Positions 1 to 6,206 of a stretch of DNA of 6,636 nt are shown here, one piece after another. The notes under the pieces are model-generated. The model did not search any database. It was not told the DNA's origin and worked only from the letters and a program-made list of their open reading frames with translations. Position 1 is the stretch's first letter. The number at the start of each line of letters is the position of its first letter. The stretch spans positions 1-6,636 of the forward strand of contig CALFWP010000114.1 of NCBI GenBank assembly GCA_937927905.1, given 5' to 3'. Both the position numbers and the translations under genes were made by a program. Source of the stretch: an uncultured Neomegalonema sp. GTDB taxonomy: Bacteria; Pseudomonadota; Alphaproteobacteria; Rhodobacterales; Rhodobacteraceae.

Positions 1-1320
1 GTCAACGATACATTCATGATGCGCGAGCAGATCACGATCAATTCGATCCGGGATTCGCGCCTGTGCATTGTTGTGCTGTCGGCACACCAGGCACTGTCGA
101 CCATGGATATGGCTTTACTGCGCCTGATCGCGAATGTTGATGCCCGTGAAGTGATTTTGTTTGTCAACCGGATTGACGAACTGGACGATCCGGCCAGTGA
201 AATACCGGCCCTTGAGGAAAACTTCCGCTCAACCCTGAAATCCCAGGACATCAAAGGGGATGTCCGGATTATGTTCGGCAGCGCATACTGGGCGCAAAGC
301 GCACTGTCAGATACCACGGACAGCCTTCCTGCGGCCTCCAGAAACGCCATGGAAAACCTGGCGGGCAGCGCCTTTGCCAAAGATCTTTTGAAGGCCGGTG
401 ACGATGCGAGGCAAACCGCCTGGGCATTATCCGGTGTCCCGGGCCTGCATCATAGCATTGCCGAACGGATCATTGCCGGACCGGGCAAAGCAATGCTGAA
501 GGAAGTGCGCGACGAGGTCGGAAACCTTCTGACCTCCATCGAGGCGGCAGAACGTGAAATCAGCATACGCCGTGACAACGCCAAAAATGAACATGTCAGC
601 CGGGATGTGCTGCAGGAAAAAATCGCATCGGTGGAAAAGCGTCTGACAAACGCGCTTTCAGATGCCAATGAATTTGCCAGGGACGAGTTGACGGAACGGC
701 TGACCCGCTCCCAGGGTGTTTTTGCCAACCGTGCGGTTGAAGCGCTGGTATCGCATCTTGAGGCGCATGGTGACGGCGAGGTTTGGCAATATAATCCTGC
801 CGGTCTGAGGATGATGCTGCGCTCCGCTTATACAGCATTCGGTTCAGCAATCGAGAAATCAACCCAGGACGTTTTTCACGATGCCTGCTGGAGCTATGAA
901 CGCATCTATACGGATGTCTTCGGCATAGAACCCGGGAAAGTGCGCTTGAATCCGCCGGCAACCGCCCGGCTGCTGCCTCCCACGACTGTCGGCAAGACCA
1001 TTGCACTCGATCTCAATGTGTCATGGTGGAAAAAATGGTGGCTGAACATGCGCGGCGGGAATGCAATTACCGAACGGTATTCAAATCTGGTTCTGAAAGA
1101 AACGGATTCGATTATTGCGGAACTGTCCGAGGATATGGCCCCGGGTCTGTGCACTGAAAACGTGGCGATCCTGAAAGAGTTCATGGACGCACAAGCCGCA
1201 ACCCTGATGTCACTGGTCAATAACACCGGAGACAGATCAGGCCCGGACGCCGCTTCGCCTTCCGGAAAATCGGAGACGCTGGAAAATGCACGTAAACTTA
1301 TTGAAACACTCGCGGCCTGA
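1..1320 (+). CDS. Dynamin-like large GTPase A (5'-truncated by window edge)
   Basis: The reading frame is open from base 1 to the TGA at 1318-1320, giving 439 residues. The ATG codons at 16 and 19 are internal. The first codons (VNDTF) align with the residues straight after the DTPG motif of the complete paralogue at 4086-6194 (DTPGVNDPF), so about 220 N-terminal residues with G1-G3 should lie upstream. Visible are a shared LSAHQAL stretch (about 79-99), the G4 motif NRID (166-177) and a G5-region GSAYWAQ (277-297) nearly identical to the paralogue. After these comes a long, mostly helical, charged region that fits the stalk of a dynamin-like protein. Near the C-terminus is an aromatic-basic cluster, WWKKWW (1024-1041), a candidate membrane-contact tip. 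No transmembrane segment is evident. A polar linker and a short helix end the protein. Family role: GTP-driven membrane remodelling or tethering at the inner membrane. The specific role is unknown. It is followed 8 bases later by a short GTPase gene, the same order as at 4086-6636. Confidence 0.88.
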   Translation, partial: VNDTFMMREQITINSIRDSRLCIVVLSAHQALSTMDMALLRLIANVDAREVILFVNRIDELDDPASEIPALEENFRSTLKSQDIKGDVRIMFGSAYWAQSALSDTTDSLPAASRNAMENLAGSAFAKDLLKAGDDARQTAWALSGVPGLHHSIAERIIAGPGKAMLKEVRDEVGNLLTSIEAAEREISIRRDNAKNEHVSRDVLQEKIASVEKRLTNALSDANEFARDELTERLTRSQGVFANRAVEALVSHLEAHGDGEVWQYNPAGLRMMLRSAYTAFGSAIEKSTQDVFHDACWSYERIYTDVFGIEPGKVRLNPPATARLLPPTTVGKTIALDLNVSWWKKWWLNMRGGNAITERYSNLVLKETDSIIAELSEDMAPGLCTENVAILKEFMDAQAATLMSLVNNTGDRSGPDAASPSGKSETLENARKLIETLAA

Positions 1321-1323
1321 GGA
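1319..1323 (+). promoter_or_regulatory. Ribosome binding site of the short GTPase gene, overlapping the upstream stop codon
   Basis: GAGGA lies five bases before the ATG at 1329 and shares its first two bases with the TGA of the preceding gene. This supports the chosen start and suggests translational coupling between the large and the short GTPase. Confidence 0.55.
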
Positions 1324-1328
1324 TTCCC

Positions 1329-2867
1329 ATGACCAATCCTGATCCTTTTGAGACTGAAACGGGCGGTAACACCCCCCGGAAGGCGCGTGTTGTTGTTCTC
1401 GGCGAGTTCAGCGCCGGGAAATCCACGTTGATCAATCTGATGACCGGTTCCAGAAGTCTGCGTACACAGGTCACAGCGACTCAGATGCCGCCCGTTTGGA
1501 TATCTTACGGAGATGCCGCTGCGTACCGTGTTGATCTGTCAGGTGCGAAACATCCCATAGATACCGGCGGTTTTGAAACCATCCCCGTGAGTGAGACCGC
1601 CTGTATCCGTATGTTCATGATATCGCCGTTTCTGCAACTGTGCGATATCATTGACACGCCGGGCAACTCCGATCCGAACATCGCATCAGAAGCCTGGGAA
1701 CGTGTGGCAAAGCTTGCGGATGTTGCCATCTGGTGTTCACCGGCAACCCAGGCCTGGCGCAAAAGCGAGTTATCCGCCTGGCAGGATGTGCCGGAACAGG
1801 TACGTGCGCGCAGCATTCTGCTGTTAACAAGGGCCGATAAACTCACATCAGAACAAGACAGGGAAAAAGTTCTGCGCCGTGTGCGGCATGAGGCCGGTGA
1901 TCTGTTCACGCATATTCACATGACATCACTGCTTGATTTCTCCAATGCGCGGGAAATTCTGATGGATCTTGCGTCGCTTTGTGAATTGCCAGATCCGGCG
2001 GAAGATATTGAGAACGGTCTTGCCGGAGATGACACCACGACGGTCGGCACAACCAGCCTTCCGGACACTGGACTCACTGAAGAGAATGCCAGCGATGCTG
2101 ACGTTTTTGATGCGGGCGGTTTTGATGAAACGGCATTTGATGCAGAGGCATTCGAAGAAGAATTTTCCGAACCGGACGCCTTTGACACGAAACCTTTCGA
2201 AGCAAAACCGATACCGGAGGAATGGCTTGCGGAACATGCTCTGGACACCATGCAGTACCGGGCTACCTCCGGGACTCCGGATGCCCATTATGCGGGCAAA
2301 ATAACCGGCCCGGACCCTGTGGCAACTGCTGAAGAGGTGTTCTCCGGCCAAGCACTCAGTGAAGCGGACATCGATTCCGACCTTGCCGCCATCGCGGACT
2401 CACATGCGGCGTCGGACGATACGGATGATATCCTTGCCGCGTTTGCGGACCTGGACCTTGATATCCCGCGTGACATACCGGCGGCAGAGCCGGAAAGGAA
2501 CCGGCACGCCCCTGATGAGGAAATAGTCGAATCCGCGCCAAAAATGACCCCGGACACAAACATAAATACGGAGTCCGTCACAGAAGAAGACGCTGACGCA
2601 GACATGGGTGCCTTCATGGCCATGGATGCGGACCCTGTTTATAGTCACGCGTCTGTAGAAGAGGACGATCCGGAAACACATACAGCCGGAACGTATGTCA
2701 AGGATACGGATCAGAATTACGCATCCGGTCTGTGGACGACCATGGTCAGCGATATTCCCGAAGATGACCCGGACGCTTACGCTCTTGCGTTTGACATGTT
2801 TCTGGAACAGATCGACAGGGAAATCGCTGAATTGAAGGCATCAAACGCCATGAAAGCAGCGGGGTAA
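1329..2867 (+). CDS. Short GTPase with long acidic repeat-containing tail (B)
   Basis: This gene encodes 512 residues in two parts. Residues about 19-220 are a P-loop GTPase domain. G1 is GEFSAGKST (25-33), G2 is probably Thr51 in VTATQMP, G3 is DTPG (109-112) and G4 is TRADK (167-171). A G5-like MTS follows at 198-200. The GEFSAGKST style is that of bacterial dynamin-like and related GTPases. The helical stalk of a dynamin is absent. From about 221 to 465 the chain is instead rich in Asp, Glu, Ala, Pro and Thr and looks disordered. It includes a pentapeptide F[DE]xxx repeat (residues 260-294) and two LAA[IF]AD motifs. The last 45 residues return to an ordered pattern, with Trp/Phe and a charged helix, and may be a docking segment. 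The start is supported by the GAGGA site. The stop lies four bases before the Roadblock-like gene. I infer a GTP-controlled adaptor that binds partners through its tail. The GTPase call is firm; the role is not known. Confidence 0.88.
   Translation: MTNPDPFETETGGNTPRKARVVVLGEFSAGKSTLINLMTGSRSLRTQVTATQMPPVWISYGDAAAYRVDLSGAKHPIDTGGFETIPVSETACIRMFMISPFLQLCDIIDTPGNSDPNIASEAWERVAKLADVAIWCSPATQAWRKSELSAWQDVPEQVRARSILLLTRADKLTSEQDREKVLRRVRHEAGDLFTHIHMTSLLDFSNAREILMDLASLCELPDPAEDIENGLAGDDTTTVGTTSLPDTGLTEENASDADVFDAGGFDETAFDAEAFEEEFSEPDAFDTKPFEAKPIPEEWLAEHALDTMQYRATSGTPDAHYAGKITGPDPVATAEEVFSGQALSEADIDSDLAAIADSHAASDDTDDILAAFADLDLDIPRDIPAAEPERNRHAPDEEIVESAPKMTPDTNINTESVTEEDADADMGAFMAMDADPVYSHASVEEDDPETHTAGTYVKDTDQNYASGLWTTMVSDIPEDDPDAYALAFDMFLEQIDREIAELKASNAMKAAG
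2106..2210 (+). repeat. Pentapeptide F[DE]xxx coding repeat in GTPase B
   Basis: Phe codons begin at 2106, 2121, 2136, 2151, 2163, 2181 and 2196. Six of the seven sit on an exact 15-base register, so they encode Phe every five residues. Typical units are FDAGG, FDETA and FDAEA; the fourth and fifth units are blurred (FEEEF, then a unit without a leading Phe). Six of the seven Phe are followed by Asp or Glu. The protein register is better kept than the DNA, which suggests selection on the peptide. The repeat resembles an array of short linear binding motifs in a disordered acidic chain. That use is inferred. Confidence 0.75.
2382..2450 (+). repeat. Pair of LAA[IF]AD motifs in the tail of GTPase B
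   Basis: Two 18-base copies, at 2382-2399 and 2433-2450, differ at three positions and encode LAAIAD and LAAFAD, 17 residues apart. Each is flanked by Asp-rich sequence and could form a short amphipathic helix. They may be duplicated docking motifs, but in a short Ala-rich stretch chance similarity is possible. Confidence 0.4.
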
Positions 2868-2871
2868 AGCC

Positions 2872-3273
2872 ATGTCATCCGATATAAGACGGAAAATACA
2901 AAGCGCAATTGACACCCTGCGCAACACGGTCACCGGATGCGAGATTGCTATGCTTGTTGACCGTGATACCGGCCTTGTTCTGTCCAAAAGCAACACAGGG
3001 ACCGTACCGCAGGATTACCTCGACCGCCTGGTAAGTCAGGCGCAGGATATGCTCGACGACAGCCTTCCGGAAGGGTTTTGCGAACCGCACGAAAAAGACG
3101 CAACATTGTGTATTTACCGCTATGGCGCAAAAAAAATGACGGCTGTTGTCACATCCGGCAATCCCGCTGGTGACATTGTCGTATGCGAATTCGCGGAACG
3201 TCCGGAACAATCAGGCATTCTCACTGCAACCGAAGCGCTTTTCGAGCTTACATGTGAAGATAAGGCAGCCTGA
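2872..3273 (+). CDS. Roadblock/LC7-like small protein (C)
   Basis: This gene encodes 133 residues with no signal peptide or membrane segment. The order of predicted elements fits the Roadblock/LC7 fold. There is an N-terminal helix (about 3-20), a strand pair around GCEIAMLVDRDTGLVLS (22-38) with the typical 'VDRDTGLVL' turn, and a helix (about 46-65). Three strands follow between about 80 and 115 (ATLCIYRY, KMTAVVTS, DIVVCEF), then a C-terminal helix. Roadblock proteins are usually dimers that bind GTPases as scaffold or GTPase-activating protein, as MglB does for MglA; CvnB of conservons sits in a GTPase operon. Here the gene lies four bases after GTPase B and one base before gene D, so a direct role with the operon's GTPases is likely. 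The start has only a weak G-rich site (2861-2864) overlapping the end of gene B, which suggests coupling. The fold is assigned from pattern only, without a profile search. Confidence 0.68.
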   Translation: MSSDIRRKIQSAIDTLRNTVTGCEIAMLVDRDTGLVLSKSNTGTVPQDYLDRLVSQAQDMLDDSLPEGFCEPHEKDATLCIYRYGAKKMTAVVTSGNPAGDIVVCEFAERPEQSGILTATEALFELTCEDKAA

Positions 3274-3274
3274 T

Positions 3275-4039
3275 ATGCAAAGTCCCGCTGATATCTTTCA
3301 AGAAACCATCGATATGATTGACGGTAAAACGCCGCCGGTTGAAACGCTGATATATTCATCCTATACGGCGCTGCCCGCGTTTCAATCCGTCCTGTCGCAA
3401 ACCATGTTGCCGCGCCGGATCTGTATGCGCGCCGGAAACGGTCATCGCGTTTCGGTTATTGCCGAGAACCGGCGGATCGTAAAAATCGCAGAAGTTCACC
3501 CTTCGGGATTGTGGGAAAATGATCAGGCTCCCCATACGGTCACATGCAGTGCCGATGACCCCGGATACATCCATCCGCTGGCATCCGCATTATCCAAAAT
3601 CGCAGAAAGCGGAGATATCCGGATCACCCGCACACTTTTGGCAGATCCGCTTAAGGGGGCAGGAAAAGGCTATCCGGCATCCATGCTCTCCGATTATCTG
3701 AAAAAAGAGCAGGTCAGCGAACACAATCCGGACCCGGTAACGGGTTTTTACGACGCTTTTCCGGAACTGGCGCGGGCAACATTCGGAAAACAAACCCATG
3801 TGGATGTGCCCGCAACATCCGCAATAGACCCTGAATGGCTTCATAAAAAGGCCGAAGCCGTCCGTGAAACTCTGACAGACCGGCCGGGTGAATTGCGGCT
3901 TCTGACCCTCAGCGGAGAGCGCCCCCTCGTGGTTGCGCTGGTCTGGTTCAAAGAGAGCGGATGCATTGTGGCAACGCATGATCAGGATCGGTTTGACGCA
4001 CTACAAGGCCGCATTGAGACATTGCGGCACCTGCTCTGA
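3275..4039 (+). CDS. Unrecognised protein, possibly with a cryptic Roadblock-like C-terminal part (D)
   Basis: The gene encodes 254 residues. I do not recognise a family. The ATG at 3275 is one base after the stop of gene C, with AAGG at 3262-3265 as a possible ribosome site. An upstream in-frame ATG at 3146 exists but would overlap gene C by 128 bases, so it is rejected. The protein looks soluble, with no signal peptide or membrane helix. Residues about 46-74 look like a beta hairpin (RRICMRAGNGHRVSVIAENR). The middle, about 100-175, is polar with mixed helices. From about 187 the order is helix (DPEWLHKKAEAVRETL), three strands (ELRLLTL, PLVVALVW, GCIVATH) and a final helix. This mirrors the second half of the Roadblock-like protein C. 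Its tight spacing to gene C suggests the two act together. The position resembles the unknown partner (CvnC) that follows the Roadblock gene in conservons, but no sequence relation is claimed. Confidence 0.8.
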   Translation: MQSPADIFQETIDMIDGKTPPVETLIYSSYTALPAFQSVLSQTMLPRRICMRAGNGHRVSVIAENRRIVKIAEVHPSGLWENDQAPHTVTCSADDPGYIHPLASALSKIAESGDIRITRTLLADPLKGAGKGYPASMLSDYLKKEQVSEHNPDPVTGFYDAFPELARATFGKQTHVDVPATSAIDPEWLHKKAEAVRETLTDRPGELRLLTLSGERPLVVALVWFKESGCIVATHDQDRFDALQGRIETLRHLL

Positions 4040-4085
4040 CCAAAAGACTTCAAAGGCAAAGACGATCATAATTCACGAGTGACAT

Positions 4086-6194
4086 ATGCAAATCGGCATC
4101 GCACATCATCAACGGGCTACAGAACTGCGCCAGGTTCTCAAGGATTTGAAACGCGCTTCAAGCGGTGAATTCGTGAACGCGTTCGATTCGCAGATAAAAC
4201 GGCTGGATAACTGGACAGCGCGGGTTGCCGCGATCGGTCAGGTCAAGGCCGGAAAATCATCTACACTGAATGCACTGATCGGGGAAATCGGTTTCCTTCC
4301 CTCTGATGTCAATCCGTGGACATCGGTGGTCACCAATATGCGTCTTAATGTTCCGGGCGATCCAGGAAGCGGAGCGCGGTTCGAATTTTTTGATGAACAA
4401 TCCTGGGACCGCATCATCAATGGCGACCCCAATCTGCGCGAGGCCGCTAAGGAGTTTCTGCCGGGATTTGATCCTGAAATCCTACGAGCCCAGACCGAGG
4501 AAATGCGCGAACACGCCGCAAAGCGCCTCGGACCGTCTTACGTCAAACTGCTCGGCAAAAAGCATGATTATGACCTGTTATCGGGTGACCTGCTCGAAAG
4601 CTATGTTTGCGCCGGGGCCGGATCAAGTCAGGTCGCGAATGATGATAAGGTCGGACGTTATTCTTCGATTACGAAGGTCGCACACCTGTTTATGCAATCG
4701 GACCGTTACGCCGGTCCGACGATCATCACCGACACTCCGGGGGTCAATGACCCGTTTCTTGTACGCGACGAGTTTACCTGTCAGAGCTTGGACCAGTCCG
4801 ATATCTTTCTGGTTATGCTGTCAGCGCATCAGGCCCTGACCGAAGTGGATGTTGCCCTGATACGGATGCTGGCCTTGCAGGACGACAAGGATGTTATCAT
4901 CTATATCAATCGCGTCGATGAACTGGAAAACGCCCCCGAGCGGATCAGGCGTATCCGCAAGGACGTCAGCGAGCGGATTTCGATGGCTGTGCCGGATGCC
5001 CGTTTCAGGGTCATCTGTGGCAGCGCATATTGGGCGCAAGCGGCAATGGACCGTACGCTCAGCGAAGTCACACTGGACAAACTGATCCGTTCGTCAATGG
5101 TCGAGGAATTCAATGCAGCCAACCGGACCGGCCATCCGGCCGCGCAAACAGCACGGGAAAAACTGTTGCTTGCCTCCGGCTTGCCTGAAATAGAACAGGC
5201 ACTTTCGGATGCGATCGACAACGGCACCGGTGCGCGGTTGATTGACAGCATCCGGCAGGAGGCCGGTTTCCAGATTGCGGCTATGAAGTCCCTCTACAAC
5301 CGCCAGCGCTATGAACTCCAGGATCAGATTGAAATCTATGGTTCAGGCCGGACAGCGGAATACCGGGAACAGCTTGAAGACGAAATGACTCTGCTTGCGG
5401 AAACATACACCGCCCTTGCGGAACTGATCGAGGAAACCGACAATCATATCGATGAAACCGTCAACACCAGCTGGGTCGCGATACAGCAGAAAATGGACGC
5501 TGAAACCGCACGATTTATGAAAACCCAGCGCAAGACCATCGGCAACCTGGTCAAAAACGGCCGCGACAATATGCAAAACGAAGTTGACCTTCTGCCTTTA
5601 CGTGTCGCCATGGAAGACCGCCTGCGCACAAGCTATGATCAAACACGCAACGCCCTTGACAGGATGTTGCGCAAAGGATTGTCGGATGCTCTGACAATTG
5701 CGAACCGGGTAACAACAGGACTGGACGGACAAATCACAATGGCGGGCCTGCCCGGTAAAAATGTGGAAGTCACATTTGCCACATCAAAAAAATCCCTCTC
5801 CTTCGATCTTGTTCCCAAACGCAGTCTCATGTTCTGGAAAAAGAAAGTCGATCTGGATAAGACGGTTGATGCGTTTCGCCGCGTTGCCTCTGCCGAAGTC
5901 AAGCCGGCAACCAATAAAATGGTCGAGGCTTTCACCGGTACCATGACAGAGCGGGCCATGGCAGGGAAAAGCCGTCTTACCCTGGTGGCACGGATTGTGG
6001 AACAGTCCCTGAACGACAGGATCGTGCGTCTGCGGGAAGATCATAAGCTTCTGAAAAGCGCTGATTATGAAAGCGCAAAATCAAAAATCATGAACCGCCT
6101 TCATAACGATATCGAAGTAATCGATGATCGCCTGCAGGTCATTGCTTCCAAAGAAAGTACTTTCTCCACAGAACAAAACGAACAGGCAGCTTAA
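4086..6194 (+). CDS. Dynamin-like large GTPase A' (complete)
   Basis: The gene encodes 702 residues, a usual size for a bacterial dynamin-like protein. An N-terminal helix (about 8-45) precedes the GTPase domain. G1 is GQVKAGKSS (51-59), G2 is probably Thr79 in NPWTSVVT, G3 is DTPG (216-219), G4 is NRVD (275-278) and the G5 region is CGSAYWA (311-317). G2 and G3 are about 135 residues apart, so there is an insert of roughly 75 residues relative to the short GTPases here. Residues about 360-550 are charged and helical, fitting the stalk bundle. A segment around 575-590 ends in MFWKKK, a basic-aromatic candidate membrane tip matching WWKKWW in the first gene. Helices continue to the end (about 600-690). 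No transmembrane helix is seen, so membrane binding would be peripheral. A 46-base gap precedes the gene. The ribosome site is weak (GAGTGA, 4077-4082, close to the ATG). Family role: nucleotide-driven assembly on membranes. It probably pairs with the first gene's product, as many bacterial dynamins act as pairs. Confidence 0.93.
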   Translation: MQIGIAHHQRATELRQVLKDLKRASSGEFVNAFDSQIKRLDNWTARVAAIGQVKAGKSSTLNALIGEIGFLPSDVNPWTSVVTNMRLNVPGDPGSGARFEFFDEQSWDRIINGDPNLREAAKEFLPGFDPEILRAQTEEMREHAAKRLGPSYVKLLGKKHDYDLLSGDLLESYVCAGAGSSQVANDDKVGRYSSITKVAHLFMQSDRYAGPTIITDTPGVNDPFLVRDEFTCQSLDQSDIFLVMLSAHQALTEVDVALIRMLALQDDKDVIIYINRVDELENAPERIRRIRKDVSERISMAVPDARFRVICGSAYWAQAAMDRTLSEVTLDKLIRSSMVEEFNAANRTGHPAAQTAREKLLLASGLPEIEQALSDAIDNGTGARLIDSIRQEAGFQIAAMKSLYNRQRYELQDQIEIYGSGRTAEYREQLEDEMTLLAETYTALAELIEETDNHIDETVNTSWVAIQQKMDAETARFMKTQRKTIGNLVKNGRDNMQNEVDLLPLRVAMEDRLRTSYDQTRNALDRMLRKGLSDALTIANRVTTGLDGQITMAGLPGKNVEVTFATSKKSLSFDLVPKRSLMFWKKKVDLDKTVDAFRRVASAEVKPATNKMVEAFTGTMTERAMAGKSRLTLVARIVEQSLNDRIVRLREDHKLLKSADYESAKSKIMNRLHNDIEVIDDRLQVIASKESTFSTEQNEQAA

Positions 6195-6206
6195 CGGGAA
6201 AGCCCG
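6195..6206 (+). other. Small perfect hairpin filling the gap before GTPase B'
   Basis: CGGG (6195-6198), loop AAAG and CCCG (6203-6206) form a four-pair stem that exactly fills the space between the TAA at 6192-6194 and the ATG at 6207. The only purine-rich ribosome-site candidate (GGGAAAG) lies inside it. A ribosome finishing the upstream gene would open the stem, so coupling is conceivable. A stem this short can arise by chance, and no U-tract follows, so it is not a terminator. Confidence 0.35.

Noticed and set aside
16..21. ATG codons at 16 and 19 as true starts of the first gene
   Set aside because: The frame is open to base 1, and the codons before them match the paralogue just after its DTPG motif, so they lie inside a GTPase domain.
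450..728. Open frame on the - strand inside the first gene (92 codons), and similar - strand frames across the window
   Set aside because: They overlap well-supported GTPase genes, show Ser/Arg-rich shadow composition without domains, and have no intergenic room or ribosome sites.
1969..2304. A 111-codon + strand frame inside the tail of GTPase B
   Set aside because: It is out of frame with a gene that continues intact on both sides, and its Arg/Met/Pro-rich product looks like a shadow. The Phe register shows selection acts on the main frame.
3146..3274. Upstream in-frame extension of gene D to the ATG at 3146
   Set aside because: It would overlap most of the C-terminal third of gene C. The ATG at 3275, one base after the stop of C, fits the operon spacing.
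4040..4085. Internal promoter in the 46-base gap before A' (CATAAT at 4067-4072)
   Set aside because: The -10-like hexamer has no good -35 at normal spacing (the best CTGACC, 4036-4041, is 25 bases away). The gap is A-rich but holds no clear hairpin or operator. A weak promoter is possible but unsupported.
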